Positions 32,893 through 41,700 of a stretch of 45,500 nt of DNA are shown here, one piece after another. The translations under genes and the position numbers were made by a program. The stretch is from positions 1 to 45,500 of the forward strand of contig CANQKY010000004.1 in NCBI GenBank assembly GCA_947624575.1. Reading direction: 5' to 3'. The notes below the pieces were generated by a model. The model searched no databases. It saw nothing but the letters and a program-made list of their open reading frames with translations, and was not told the origin of the DNA. The stretch's first letter is position 1. Each line of letters begins with the position of its first letter. Source of the DNA: an uncultured Clostridia bacterium (GTDB lineage Bacteria > Bacillota > Clostridia > Oscillospirales > Ruminococcaceae).

Positions 32893-34383
32893 ATGCGTTA
32901 TCGCAGTACCCGTCAGAAGGAATATTATGTGACCGCTTCGCAGGCGATTTTGCAGGGTCTGTCGGCAGACGGCGGACTGTTTGTGCCGGAGCGGCTCCCG
33001 CACCTGTCGCAGGAAACGCTGCGGGAGCTTAGCACAAAAAGCTATCTGGAGCGGGCGAACGCCGTGCTCTCCCTTTTTCTGGACGATTTCACACCGGCAG
33101 AGGTGGCGCATTGCGTGAAAAGCGCCTATGCGTCCGGCAGGTTTGACTCTGACAATATCGCCGAGCTGCGGCGGGTGGGGGACGCCTATCTGCTGGAGCT
33201 GTGGCACGGTCCGACCTGCGCCTTTAAGGATATGGCGCTTCAGCTTTTGCCCTATCTGCTGACCACCTCGATGAAAAAGGTCGCGCCGGATAAACGGGTG
33301 GCGATTCTGGTCGCCACGTCGGGGGACACCGGCAAGGCGGCGCTGGAGGGCTTTCGGGACGTGCCTGATACCGACATCATCGTGTTCTATCCCGAGGACG
33401 GGGTCAGCCCGATGCAGAAACGGCAGATGACGACCCAGGAGGGAGAGAATGTCGCGGTTTGTGCGATCAAGGGGAATTTTGACGACGCGCAGACCGGTGT
33501 GAAAAAGATTTTCACCGACCGTGCGCTCGAAAGCAAGCTGGCGGCGCATGGGGTGAGCTTTTCCTCGGCAAATTCAATCAACTGGGGACGGCTGGTGCCG
33601 CAGATTGTCTACTATGTCTCCGCCTACTGTGAGCTGCTCGACCGTGGGGAGATCACCATGGGTGAGGAAATGAACGTGGCGGTGCCGACCGGCAACTTCG
33701 GGAATATTCTGGCGGCGTATTACGCAAAGCGGATTGGGGTGCCGATCGGGCGGCTCATCTGCGCTTCCAACCGCAACGATGTGCTGACCGAGTTTATCCG
33801 CACCGGCGTCTACAATAAAAACCGGCAGTTTTATACCACCATCTCCCCCTCGATGGATATTCTGATCTCCAGCAATCTGGAGCGGCTTTTGTTCCACCTT
33901 TCGGGGGAGGACGATGAGACGATCCGCAATTGGTTTGCGTCCTTATCCGAAACCGGCAAGTATAAGGTAAGCGGAACGGTGTATGAGAAGATCGCCGAGG
34001 GCTTTTACGCCGGCAGCTGCACCGACGAGGAAACGCAGGCGACCATTCACGACACCTTTGTCGAGCAGGGGTATCTCTGCGATACCCATACCGCCGTGGC
34101 GGTCAAGGTGTATCGGGATTATCTGCGGGAGACGGGCGATACGAGAAAGACGGTCATTGCCTCCACCGCAAGCCCCTATAAGTTTTCGGCAAATGTGCTG
34201 CGCGCTATCGCACAGGCGGAAAGCGAGGACGAGTTTGAGCAGCTTTCTCAGCTCGAGCGGGTGTCGGGCGTACCGGCGCCGCGGCAGCTTTCGGCGCTCA
34301 AGGAAAAGCCGGTGCGCTTTTCCGAAACGGTCGAACCGGCAGAGATGCCGCAGGTGGTACTGGAGCATCTGCTCCGGTCATGA
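32893..34383 (+). CDS. thrC: Threonine synthase
   Basis: PLP enzyme that converts O-phosphohomoserine to threonine. It has 496 residues, the length of the long (type I, yeast/E. coli-like) class. The N-terminal YRSTRQKEYYVTASQAILQGLSADGGLFVPE (in parts) is typical. The PLP lysine is Lys112 in HGPTCAFKDMALQLLP. The phosphate-binding and substrate motifs include ATSGDTGKAALEGF, SANSINWGRLVPQ and VPTGNFGNILAAYYAKRIG. AAAGGAG precedes the ATG. The sulfatase gene follows after 19 nt. No hom or thrB is in the window. Confidence 0.95.
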   Translation: MRYRSTRQKEYYVTASQAILQGLSADGGLFVPERLPHLSQETLRELSTKSYLERANAVLSLFLDDFTPAEVAHCVKSAYASGRFDSDNIAELRRVGDAYLLELWHGPTCAFKDMALQLLPYLLTTSMKKVAPDKRVAILVATSGDTGKAALEGFRDVPDTDIIVFYPEDGVSPMQKRQMTTQEGENVAVCAIKGNFDDAQTGVKKIFTDRALESKLAAHGVSFSSANSINWGRLVPQIVYYVSAYCELLDRGEITMGEEMNVAVPTGNFGNILAAYYAKRIGVPIGRLICASNRNDVLTEFIRTGVYNKNRQFYTTISPSMDILISSNLERLLFHLSGEDDETIRNWFASLSETGKYKVSGTVYEKIAEGFYAGSCTDEETQATIHDTFVEQGYLCDTHTAVAVKVYRDYLRETGDTRKTVIASTASPYKFSANVLRAIAQAESEDEFEQLSQLERVSGVPAPRQLSALKEKPVRFSETVEPAEMPQVVLEHLLRS

Positions 34384-34402
34384 ATAAAGGAGGGAGTCAC
34401 TG

Positions 34403-35893
34403 ATGAAAAACAGGAAGATCGTGTTAATCATGACAGATTCCCAGCGGTGGGATTTTGTCAGCTGCTACCGGAACACCGGACTGAAAACACCCCAGATTGA
34501 CCGGATCGCCGAGGAGGGGGTGCGGTTTGACCGCGCCTATACCACTCAGCCGGTCTGCCAGCCCGCCCGCGCGGCGATCTTCACCGGACAGTATCCGCAC
34601 GGCTGCGGAAGCTGGACCAATTCGATGGGTATGTCGGACAATGTCCACACCATCGGCGAAAGATTGCAGGACGAGGGGGTACATACCGCCTATATCGGCA
34701 AATGGCATCTGGACGGGGGCGACTACTTCGGACTGGGCGTCTGCCCCAAGGGGTGGGACCCCGATTACTGGTATGATATGAAGGACTACCTCGATGAGCT
34801 GACCGAGGACGAACGGCGGCTCTCCCGCAAGGCGGTACACATGAAAACGCACGATTTCACCGCCGAGGACACCTTCGGGCATCGCTGCTCCAACCGTGCG
34901 ATCGACTTTTTGGAAAAGCACCATGACGAGGATTTCTTCCTCACCGTGTCTTACGATGAGCCGCACGGACCCTTTATCTGCCCGCCGCCCTATCCCACCA
35001 TGTATGAGGATTTTGAGTTTCCGGTCTCCGAGAATGTGTTTGACACCCTCGAAAATAAGCCCTCTTATCAGCGGGTCTGGGCAGGGCATCGGCTGGAGCA
35101 GGAGCGCACCGCCGACCATAAGATCAAGTCCCCTTATTTCTTCGGGGTCAACTCCTTTGTGGACAGCGAGATCGGCAGGGTGCTCGACGCAATCGAGCAG
35201 TACGCGCCGGACGCACTGGTGATCTACACCTCCGACCACGGCGATATGCTCGATTCCCACCGGCTGTGGGCAAAGGGCCCCGCCGTTTATGATGAGATCA
35301 CCCGTATCCCGCTTTTGATGAAAGGCCCCGGGATCGAGGCGGGCAAGGTGGACAGCCGTCCCGTTTCCCATATCAATCTTGTGCCGACCATTCTGGAGTG
35401 CATGGGGGTCGAAGCCCCGCCGGTGATCGACGGCAAGAGCCTGGTGCCGCAGCTGACCGAGGACAAACGGGTCAATCCCTATGTGCTGATCGAGTTCGGG
35501 CGGTATGAGGTGGATCATGACGGCTTCGGCGGCTTCCAGCCGATGCGCGCGATCTTCGACGGGAAGTATAAGCTGGCGATCAATCTGCTGTCCGAAGACG
35601 AGCTGTACGATATCGAAGCCGATTCGGGCGAGATGGTAAACCGGATCAACGACCCCGCGTTAGCTGAGGTGCGGGATCACCTGCACGATCTGCTGCTGGA
35701 CGAGATGTACCGTACCCGCGACCCGTTCCGCGGCTATTATTGGGCGAACCGCCCCTGGCGGAAGGACGCGCCCACCCCGACCTGGGAGGATCGCGGCTAC
35801 ACCCGCCAGCGGGAGGAGAGCGAGCGGTACGAATCCCGCCAGCTCGACTATGCCACCGGTATGCCGATGGACGAAGCGGTTCGGAAAAAGTAA
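34403..35893 (+). CDS. Sulfatase 2 (Cys-type)
   Basis: A 496-residue sulfatase. The modification motif is CQPARAAIFTGQ (Cys52, C-x-P-x-R). Metal ligands appear in LIMTDSQRWDF and YTSDHGDMLDSHRLWAKG; KWHLDGGDYFG and SYDEPHGPF are standard. It is only distantly similar to the sulfatase at 28404, so this is not a local duplication. No signal peptide is seen. GGAGGGAG precedes the ATG. It sits 19 nt behind thrC and ends at a strong terminator. The substrate is unknown; host glycans are plausible for a gut bacterium (inference). Confidence 0.9.
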   Translation: MKNRKIVLIMTDSQRWDFVSCYRNTGLKTPQIDRIAEEGVRFDRAYTTQPVCQPARAAIFTGQYPHGCGSWTNSMGMSDNVHTIGERLQDEGVHTAYIGKWHLDGGDYFGLGVCPKGWDPDYWYDMKDYLDELTEDERRLSRKAVHMKTHDFTAEDTFGHRCSNRAIDFLEKHHDEDFFLTVSYDEPHGPFICPPPYPTMYEDFEFPVSENVFDTLENKPSYQRVWAGHRLEQERTADHKIKSPYFFGVNSFVDSEIGRVLDAIEQYAPDALVIYTSDHGDMLDSHRLWAKGPAVYDEITRIPLLMKGPGIEAGKVDSRPVSHINLVPTILECMGVEAPPVIDGKSLVPQLTEDKRVNPYVLIEFGRYEVDHDGFGGFQPMRAIFDGKYKLAINLLSEDELYDIEADSGEMVNRINDPALAEVRDHLHDLLLDEMYRTRDPFRGYYWANRPWRKDAPTPTWEDRGYTRQREESERYESRQLDYATGMPMDEAVRKK

Positions 35894-35914
35894 ACAAGCC
35901 CCCGCTTTGATACG

Positions 35915-35954
35915 AAAAAAGCCCGATGTGTTCTAAAACACATCGGGCTTTTTT
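35915..35954. terminator. Strong terminator after sulfatase 2
   Basis: Perfect stem AAAAAAGCCCGATGTG with CACATCGGGCTTTTTT. It can act in both directions. Confidence 0.9.
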
Positions 35955-35996
35955 GTCCCCGCTTTGCGGGGTAAATCTTCACAAAGCACTGGCTTT

Positions 35997-36155
35997 CCAA
36001 TACGGCTATATCGCCGCACTCACTTGGGATCGGGCGAGATTCGTTTAGCACTTGCCACAAATGGTTGTCAATACAGCTATATCTTCGCGCCGTACTTGGT
36101 TTCGGGCAGATAAGCCTGCTACCACCACCCAGCCACAAGTGCGTACCAAAAAAGC
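35997..36155 (-). repeat. R1 repeat unit (inverted orientation) at the 3' end of thrS
   Basis: On the minus strand it reads GCAGGCTTATCTGCCCGAAACC, then AAGTACGGCGCGAAGATATAGC, then TGTATTGACAACC, then GCCCGATCCCAAGTGAGTGCG (short pieces, in order). This matches one full ~160-bp unit of the array at 8579-9021. It ends 3 bp before the thrS stop codon. No other gene is present between 35955 and 36158. Confidence 0.7.
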
Positions 36156-36158
36156 GTA

Positions 36159-38099
36159 CTAAAAAGCCTTGGTGGAGATTTCTTCGCGGGCTTTGGCGAG
36201 GAAGGCGTCCACCGGCATGGCGCCGAGGTCCTCCCCCGAGCGGGCGCGGACCGATACCGTGCCGTCTGCGACCTCCTTGTCGCCGACGATCAGCATATAG
36301 GGAATCTTTTCCAGCTGCGCCGAGCGGATCCGGTAGCCGATCTTCTCATTCCGGTCGTCCAGCTCCGCCCGCAGTCCGGCGGCAAAGAGCGTTTCCCGTA
36401 CCGCCGCAGCCGTCTCCTGCTGCTTCTCGCTGATCGGCAGCACCACGCACTGGGTCGGCGCCAGCCAGAGCGGGAACGCGCCGGCGTACTTCTCAATCAG
36501 CAGCGCCAGCGTCCGCTCGTAACAGCCGATCGAGGTGCGGTGAATGATATAGGGATTCTTGGTGGAGCCGTCTTTGTCCACATACTCCATGCCGAACTTC
36601 TCCGCCAGCATCTGGTCGATCTGAATGGTGATGAGGGTGTCCTCCTTGCCGTGGACATTCTTGATCTGGATATCCAGCTTCGGTCCGTAGAACGCCGCTT
36701 CGCCGATCCCGATCTCATGGGGAATGTTGAGGTGGTCGAGGATTCGCGCCATGGCGGACTGCGCTTCCTCCCACTGCTCCGGCGTGCCGATATACTTCTC
36801 CCGATCGTTCGGGTCCCACTGGGAGAAGCGGTAGGACACATCTTCATACAGCCCCAGCGTTTTGAGCATATAGATGGCAAGCTCAAGGCAATTGGAAAAC
36901 TCCTGCTCCAGCTGATCGGGACGGCAGATCAGATGCCCCTCCGAGATGGTGAACTGCCGCACACGGATCAGCCCGTGCATCTCGCCGGACGCCTCGTTCC
37001 GGAACAGGGTGGAGGTCTCGTTGTACCGCAGCGGCAGCTCCCGATAGGAACGCTTCCGGTTGAGATACGCCTGATACTGGAACGGGCAGGTCATCGGACG
37101 GAGGGCGTACACCTCGTCCTCCGAATCGGGGTCGCCCAGCACGAACATACCGTCTTTGTAGTGATCCCAGTGTCCCGACAGCTTATAGAGGTCGCTTTTT
37201 GCCATAAAGGGCGTTTTGGTGAGCAGCCAGCCCCGTTTTTGCTCCTCGTCCTCGACCCAACGCTGGAGCAGCTGAATGATCCGCGCGCCTTTCGGCAGGA
37301 GGATCGGCAGCCCCTGCCCGATCAGGTCGGAGGTGGTGAACAGCTCCATCTGTCTGCCAAGGAGGTTGTGATCCCGCTTTTTGGCTTCCTCGAGCTGCTC
37401 CAGATGAGCAGTCAGCGCGCTCGCCTTCGGGAAGGCGACGCCGTATACCCGACAAAGCTGCTTGTTCTTCGCGTCGCCCCGCCAGTAGGCGCCGGTGCAG
37501 GCGGTCAGCTTGACCGCTTTGAGCGGTGCGGTGGAGATCAGGTGCGGACCCGCGCAGAGATCGACAAACTCGCCCTGCTTGTAGAAGCTCAGCTCGTCAC
37601 CCTTCGCGGCGTGCTCCGCGATCAGCTCCACCTTGTAGGGCTCGCCCCGCTCGGTCATCAGCTTTGTCGCCTCGTCCGCAGGCAGGGTGAAGCGGGTGAT
37701 CTCCATGCCCGCCTTGCAGATCGCTTTCATTTCGGCTTCCAGCGCGGAAAGCTGTTCCGGCGTGAAAGGGGTCTCCAAATCGAAATCATAGTAAAAGCCG
37801 TTGTCCACGGCGGGTCCGATCGCGAGCTTCGCGGTCGGGTAGAGCCTTTTCACCGCCTGCGCCAGCAGGTGGGACGCCGAATGCCAGAATACCTTTTTTC
37901 CGGCGGGATCGTCAAAGGTCAGGATTTCCAGCGTGCAGTCGCGGGTGAGGGGGGTTCGCAGGTCGCAAACCACTCCGTCGATCCGGCAGGCACAGGCAGC
38001 CTTGTAAAGCCCCATGCCGAGCTCCTTTGCAAAATCCGCCGCGGTCAGTCCGGCGGCAATCTCCTTTACCGTATTGTCCTTGCAGGTGATCTTGATCAT
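36159..38099 (-). CDS. thrS: Threonyl-tRNA synthetase
   Basis: Class II synthetase that charges tRNA-Thr. It has 646 residues. An N-terminal TGS domain (1-60) is followed by the editing domain, with HSASHLLAQAVKRLYP (His73, His77) and the CACTGAYW-type region seen as LTACTGAYWRGD. The catalytic core has motif 2 (RYNETSTLFRNEASGEMHGLIRVRQF, in parts) and motif 3 (IGCYERTLALLIEKYAGAFPLWLAP, in parts). A C-terminal anticodon-binding domain begins at PTQCVVLPI. AAAGGAGC lies 9 nt upstream of the ATG. A T-box leader controls it. Confidence 0.97.
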   Translation of the reverse strand: MIKITCKDNTVKEIAAGLTAADFAKELGMGLYKAACACRIDGVVCDLRTPLTRDCTLEILTFDDPAGKKVFWHSASHLLAQAVKRLYPTAKLAIGPAVDNGFYYDFDLETPFTPEQLSALEAEMKAICKAGMEITRFTLPADEATKLMTERGEPYKVELIAEHAAKGDELSFYKQGEFVDLCAGPHLISTAPLKAVKLTACTGAYWRGDAKNKQLCRVYGVAFPKASALTAHLEQLEEAKKRDHNLLGRQMELFTTSDLIGQGLPILLPKGARIIQLLQRWVEDEEQKRGWLLTKTPFMAKSDLYKLSGHWDHYKDGMFVLGDPDSEDEVYALRPMTCPFQYQAYLNRKRSYRELPLRYNETSTLFRNEASGEMHGLIRVRQFTISEGHLICRPDQLEQEFSNCLELAIYMLKTLGLYEDVSYRFSQWDPNDREKYIGTPEQWEEAQSAMARILDHLNIPHEIGIGEAAFYGPKLDIQIKNVHGKEDTLITIQIDQMLAEKFGMEYVDKDGSTKNPYIIHRTSIGCYERTLALLIEKYAGAFPLWLAPTQCVVLPISEKQQETAAAVRETLFAAGLRAELDDRNEKIGYRIRSAQLEKIPYMLIVGDKEVADGTVSVRARSGEDLGAMPVDAFLAKAREEISTKAF

Positions 38100-38125
38100 C
38101 GCTGTTTTGCTCCTTTCTTCTCATG

Positions 38126-38361
38126 AAAAAAACGCACCTCGTCCCCCTTGTTGGGGTGAGGTGCGCTGCACTCCACGGTTCCACCCAGATTGCTTTTAAA
38201 AAAGCCGCTCGTTTTCGCCGGTAACGGGGCGCGCCGGTGCGTTTTGCGCACACTCCGAGGTGGTAACGGTGCTTCCGGTGCCTGTTCGGGGTTGCAGCCC
38301 ATGCCCCGTACTCTCTGCAAGATGCCAATGGAAATACCGCCGTCCTCATCATCGCGTTTGT
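38126..38361 (-). promoter_or_regulatory. Threonine T-box riboswitch upstream of thrS
   Basis: The minus strand carries the T-box core GGGTGGAACCGTGG (38186-38173), then a terminator with stem CGCACCTC/GAGGTGCG and seven T (38165-38126). Stem I is readable: GAGG pairs with CCTC at its base, and CGGT and TTCC pair with ACCG and GGAA higher up. The internal loop between them reads TTACCA, which gives ACC, a Thr codon, as specifier with a purine after it. Uncharged tRNA-Thr would prevent termination and raise thrS expression. Confidence 0.9.
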
Positions 38362-38367
38362 GATATT

Positions 38368-38396
38368 ATCCTAGCACTTTTTGTGTGCGGTGTCAA
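38368..38396 (-). promoter_or_regulatory. Promoter of the thrS T-box transcript
   Basis: Minus strand TTGACA (38396-38391), 17 bp, TAGGAT (38373-38368). Its -35 box is only 4 bp from the -35 of the divergent promoter at 38401. Confidence 0.8.
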
Positions 38397-38400
38397 GCAC

Positions 38401-38429
38401 TTGACAGCATACGACAGATCCATTATGAT
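38401..38429 (+). promoter_or_regulatory. Promoter of the small-peptide (putative toxin) mRNA
   Basis: TTGACA (38401-38406), 17 bp, TATGAT (38424-38429). The transcript should start at about 38436. Confidence 0.8.
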
Positions 38430-38537
38430 AGGGATTGTGGAAAACCACGGTAAGACGGTTGCCTTTCGTCCCGCGAGAGCGGAATGGAGGCGAATGTACA
38501 GCCCTCGCGGGAAATTTTCTCGAAGGGGTGATACATC

Positions 38538-38630
38538 ATGACACTTCAGGATTTATTTTGGTGTGTGTCTGTCATATGGATTGTTCTGCAATTCGGTGAC
38601 TGGATTTGTCATCAACATAAAAAGAAGTGA
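38538..38630 (+). CDS. 30-residue membrane peptide, putative type I toxin
   Basis: The peptide starts MTLQDLFWCVSVIWIV, continues LQFGDWICHQH and ends in KKK. One hydrophobic helix (about residues 5-24, rich in Trp, Val and Ile) is followed by a short basic tail, the layout of type I toxins such as TxpA, BsrG and Fst, though I recognise no specific family. AAGGGGTGAT lies 5 nt upstream of the ATG, a strong ribosome binding site. It is the only reading frame on a transcript with a 100-nt structured leader, which includes a CCCGCGAG/CTCGCGGG hairpin at 38470-38511. Its stop codon lies in the arm of the hairpin at 38627-38655. An antisense RNA gene faces it from the right. Confidence 0.6.
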   Translation: MTLQDLFWCVSVIWIVLQFGDWICHQHKKK

Positions 38631-38722
38631 GCCGTCTGCCCACCAGACGGCTCACGGCTTGTGAGAAAATTCTCACAAACATAAAGTAAGCTGTATGTTG
38701 TGGCAACCGTCCGGTTTTCCAC
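38617..38722 (-). ncRNA. Putative antisense RNA (antitoxin) opposing the 30-residue peptide mRNA
   Basis: From the consensus promoter at 38757-38729 an RNA of about 105 nt would run leftwards. It would contain a GTGAGAATTTTCTCAC palindrome (38676-38661) and end at the hairpin GTGAGCCGTCTGG.../...CAGACGGCTCAC (38655-38627), followed by a T-rich run (TTCTTTTTATG). It would be fully complementary to the 3' untranslated region of the peptide mRNA and reach its last codons, an arrangement like TxpA/RatA and BsrG/SR4. No protein-coding frame with a start site is present in it. Confidence 0.55.
38627..38655 (-). terminator. Terminator of the antisense RNA
   Basis: A 12-bp stem (GTGAGCCGTCTG with CAGACGGCTCAC), followed on the minus strand by TTCTTTTTATG. 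On the plus strand no T-run follows, so it works mainly for the antisense RNA. Confidence 0.7.
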
Positions 38723-38728
38723 ACTTTT

Positions 38729-38757
38729 ATTATAAAGGACTTTTCCGCATTTGTCAA
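38729..38757 (-). promoter_or_regulatory. Consensus promoter of the antisense RNA
   Basis: Minus strand TTGACA (38757-38752), 17 bp, TATAAT (38734-38729): a perfect consensus in both boxes. It overlaps the mfd stop codon. thrS has its own promoter, so this one most likely drives the short RNA. Confidence 0.8.
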
Positions 38758-41700
38758 GGGGTATCGGTGCGGATACATTTCATCGCGCGGCGGAGGGTAT
38801 CAAGCGGGGTATCGGGGGAGCGGATCGAAACGGCGACATAGCTTTTGTCCCCCGCGCCAAGCTGTACCTGCCCCTTTTCCATGCCCCGAACCAGCTTCTC
38901 TGCCGCCGCCATCGGCAGGGAGTCGGCAGTGAGGATCAGGGTGTCTCCCCGCTGGGTGATCTCGGTAAAGCCGGCGCGGGCGGCGGTATTCCGCAGCAGC
39001 GCCACGTCGATCAGCCCCTGCACCGATTTCGGCGGCTCCCCGAACCGGTCGATCAGCTCGTCGATGAGGTCCATGCTCTCCGGTTCAGTTGTGATCGACG
39101 CGATCTTCCGGTAGATGTCCAGACGGGTCGGCAGGTCGGCAATATAGCTTTCGGGGATATGCGCCTCCAGCCGAATGTCGATGAGGCATTCGGCGTTTTT
39201 CGGCGGCGGCGTTTTCCCCTGCTGCTCGGCAATGGCGTCGGTCAGAAGCCGGAGGTACATATCGTACCCCACCGCCTCCATATGCCCGTGCTGCCGTGCG
39301 CCGAGGATATTCCCCGCGCCCCGTATCTCCAGATCCCGCAGCGCGATCCGAAAGCCGGAGCCGAACTGAGTGAACTCCCGTATCGTGTTGAGCCGCCGCG
39401 CCGCCACATCGCTCAGCGCCCGCCCGGGACGGAAGGTGAAAAAGGCAAAGGCGCGCCGTCCCGACCGCCCCACCCGTCCGCGCAGCTGATAGAGCTGGGA
39501 GAGCCCCATGCGGTCGGCGTCCTCGATGATGAGGGTGTTGCAGTTGGGGACGTCCACCCCCGTTTCGATCAGGGTGGTGCAGACCAGCACGTCCACCTCA
39601 TGCTCCACCATTTTCTGCCAGACGGCGGAAATTTCCTCCTCGCTCATCTTTCCGTGGGCGACGGCGATCCGCGCGTCGGGGAGTGCCTGCCGCAGCCGCG
39701 CGGCGCACAGCTCGATGCTCTCGATCCGGTTGTGGATATAGTAAACCTGTCCGTCTCGGCGCAGTTCTCTGCGGATCGCGTCCGCCAGTACGGCGGGGTC
39801 GTATTCGATCACATAGGTCTGCACCGGAAAACGGTCGAGGGGCGGGTCCTCCAGCAGGGAGATGTCTCTGATCCCGCTCATCGCCATGTTGAGGGTGCGG
39901 GGGATCGGCGTTGCCGACAGGTGGAGCATATCCACCGCACGGAACATCTCTTTAAACCGCTCCTTGTGCGCCACCCCGAACCGCTGTTCCTCGTCCACAA
40001 TGGCAAGCCCCAGATCGCGGAACACCACGTCCTTCTGCACCAGCCGGTGGGTGCCGATGATGAGATCGATCTCGCCCCGTTTTAGCCGTCCCAGAATCTC
40101 CTTTTGCTGCTTGGGGGTGCGGAAGCGGGAGAGCAGTTCGACATTGACCGGAAAGTGGGAGAACCGCTCCACCGCGTTTTGGTAATGCTGCCACGCCAGA
40201 ATGGTGGTGGGGCAGAGCATCGCCACCTGCTTGCCGTCCAAAATAGCCTTGAACGCGGCGCGAAACGCCACCTCGGTCTTGCCGAAGCCCACGTCCCCGC
40301 AGAGCAGACGCTCCATCGGGGTGTCCTTCTCCATGTCCCGCTTGATTTCCTCGGTGGCGGTCAGCTGGTCGTCCGTTTCCTCATAGGGGAAGTATTCCTC
40401 AAACTCACGCTGCCACTCGCTGTCGGGAGAAAAGGCGTACCCCTTTTGCTGCATGCGCTCGGCATACAGGCGGATCAGCTCGTCCGCCATCTCCGCCACC
40501 GCCTGCCGCACGGTGCGACGGGTACGGTTCCATTCGCCGGAGTTTAACTTATTGAGCTTTTTCTGCCCCTCCTCCTGCGGTCCGATATATTTCGATACCA
40601 GATCCAGCTGGGTAACCGGCAGATAAAGCACGTCGGCGCCCGCGTACCGGATTTTGATATAATCCTTGACCACACCATGGAGGTCGAGCTTCTGAATCCC
40701 GTCAAACCTGCCGATGCCGTGGGCGGTATGCACCACCAGATCGCCCGTTCTGAGGTCGGACAGGGAGCGGATTTCCTCCCCCTTCCGGCGCTTTCGCCGC
40801 CGTCTTGGTCCGTTCGCCGCCCGCAGGGTGGTAAAAAGGGCGGTTTTGTTGTCGGGATAGGTGAACCCGCCCGACAGGCTCCCCGTCGTGACGGTGATCC
40901 GCCCCGCGGGCAGCTCGGCAGGGGACTCGAGATAAAAAGCGGGCAGTCCCGCGTTTTGCAGGTCGTTTGCCAGCACCCGCGCGGCTTTCGGCTCCCCCGC
41001 CAGCATCACACAGCGGTAGCCCTCCGAAAGCAGACCGGACAAGTCCTCCTCCAAAAGGGAAAGACTTCCCCCAAACCCCGAATGTGCCAGCGCCGTCACC
41101 TGCTTACACAGGGCAAGCCCCGTCACGCCGGAGCGGGCAAAGGTATCGAAAAACAGGGTGTCGCACCGGTCGGCGCGGCGATAAAAAGCCTCGTGCTCCA
41201 GCCGGTATTCGGTCAGCTCGGCGGAGAGCACCCCTTCCTCGAGCAGGAGCTTTGCGTCCTCCTGAAAAAGCAGGTCGGCGCCGTCGAGGACCCGTTTGGC
41301 GTCGGCGCGCTCGCTTTGGATCACAAGCGGGTTTTCGCAGTAGTCCAGAAGGGTCGCGGGTGTGGGATAGGCAAGCGGCAGGAATTTATCGGTTTGAAGC
41401 GGCAGCCCCGCCTCGGCTGAACTCAGCTCCTGCCGGAGGATTGGTTCGGCGGGCGAGCCCTTCGGCAGCGCCGCGATCAGACCCTTGATCCCGTCCGCTA
41501 ATGCCTTTGGCGTATCAAAGAGAATTTCCCGCGCCGGTGCGATCCTGACAGAGGAAAGCGTTTCGGTGCGGCGCTGGGTGTCGGAATCGAATGCCGACAG
41601 GGTGTCGATCTCGTCCCCCCAGAACTCGGCGCGGATCGGATCGGAAGAAGCGGGTGGGAAAAAGTCCACGATCCCGCCCCGCAGGGCAAACTGCGCCTGC

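Noticed and set aside
36540..38126. A 528-codon plus-strand open frame
   Set aside because: It is the antisense shadow of thrS, whose motifs and T-box are unambiguous.
38538..38630. thrS-linked leader peptide (amino-acid attenuator)
   Set aside because: It is on the strand opposite to thrS with its own promoter, and the peptide has only one Thr.
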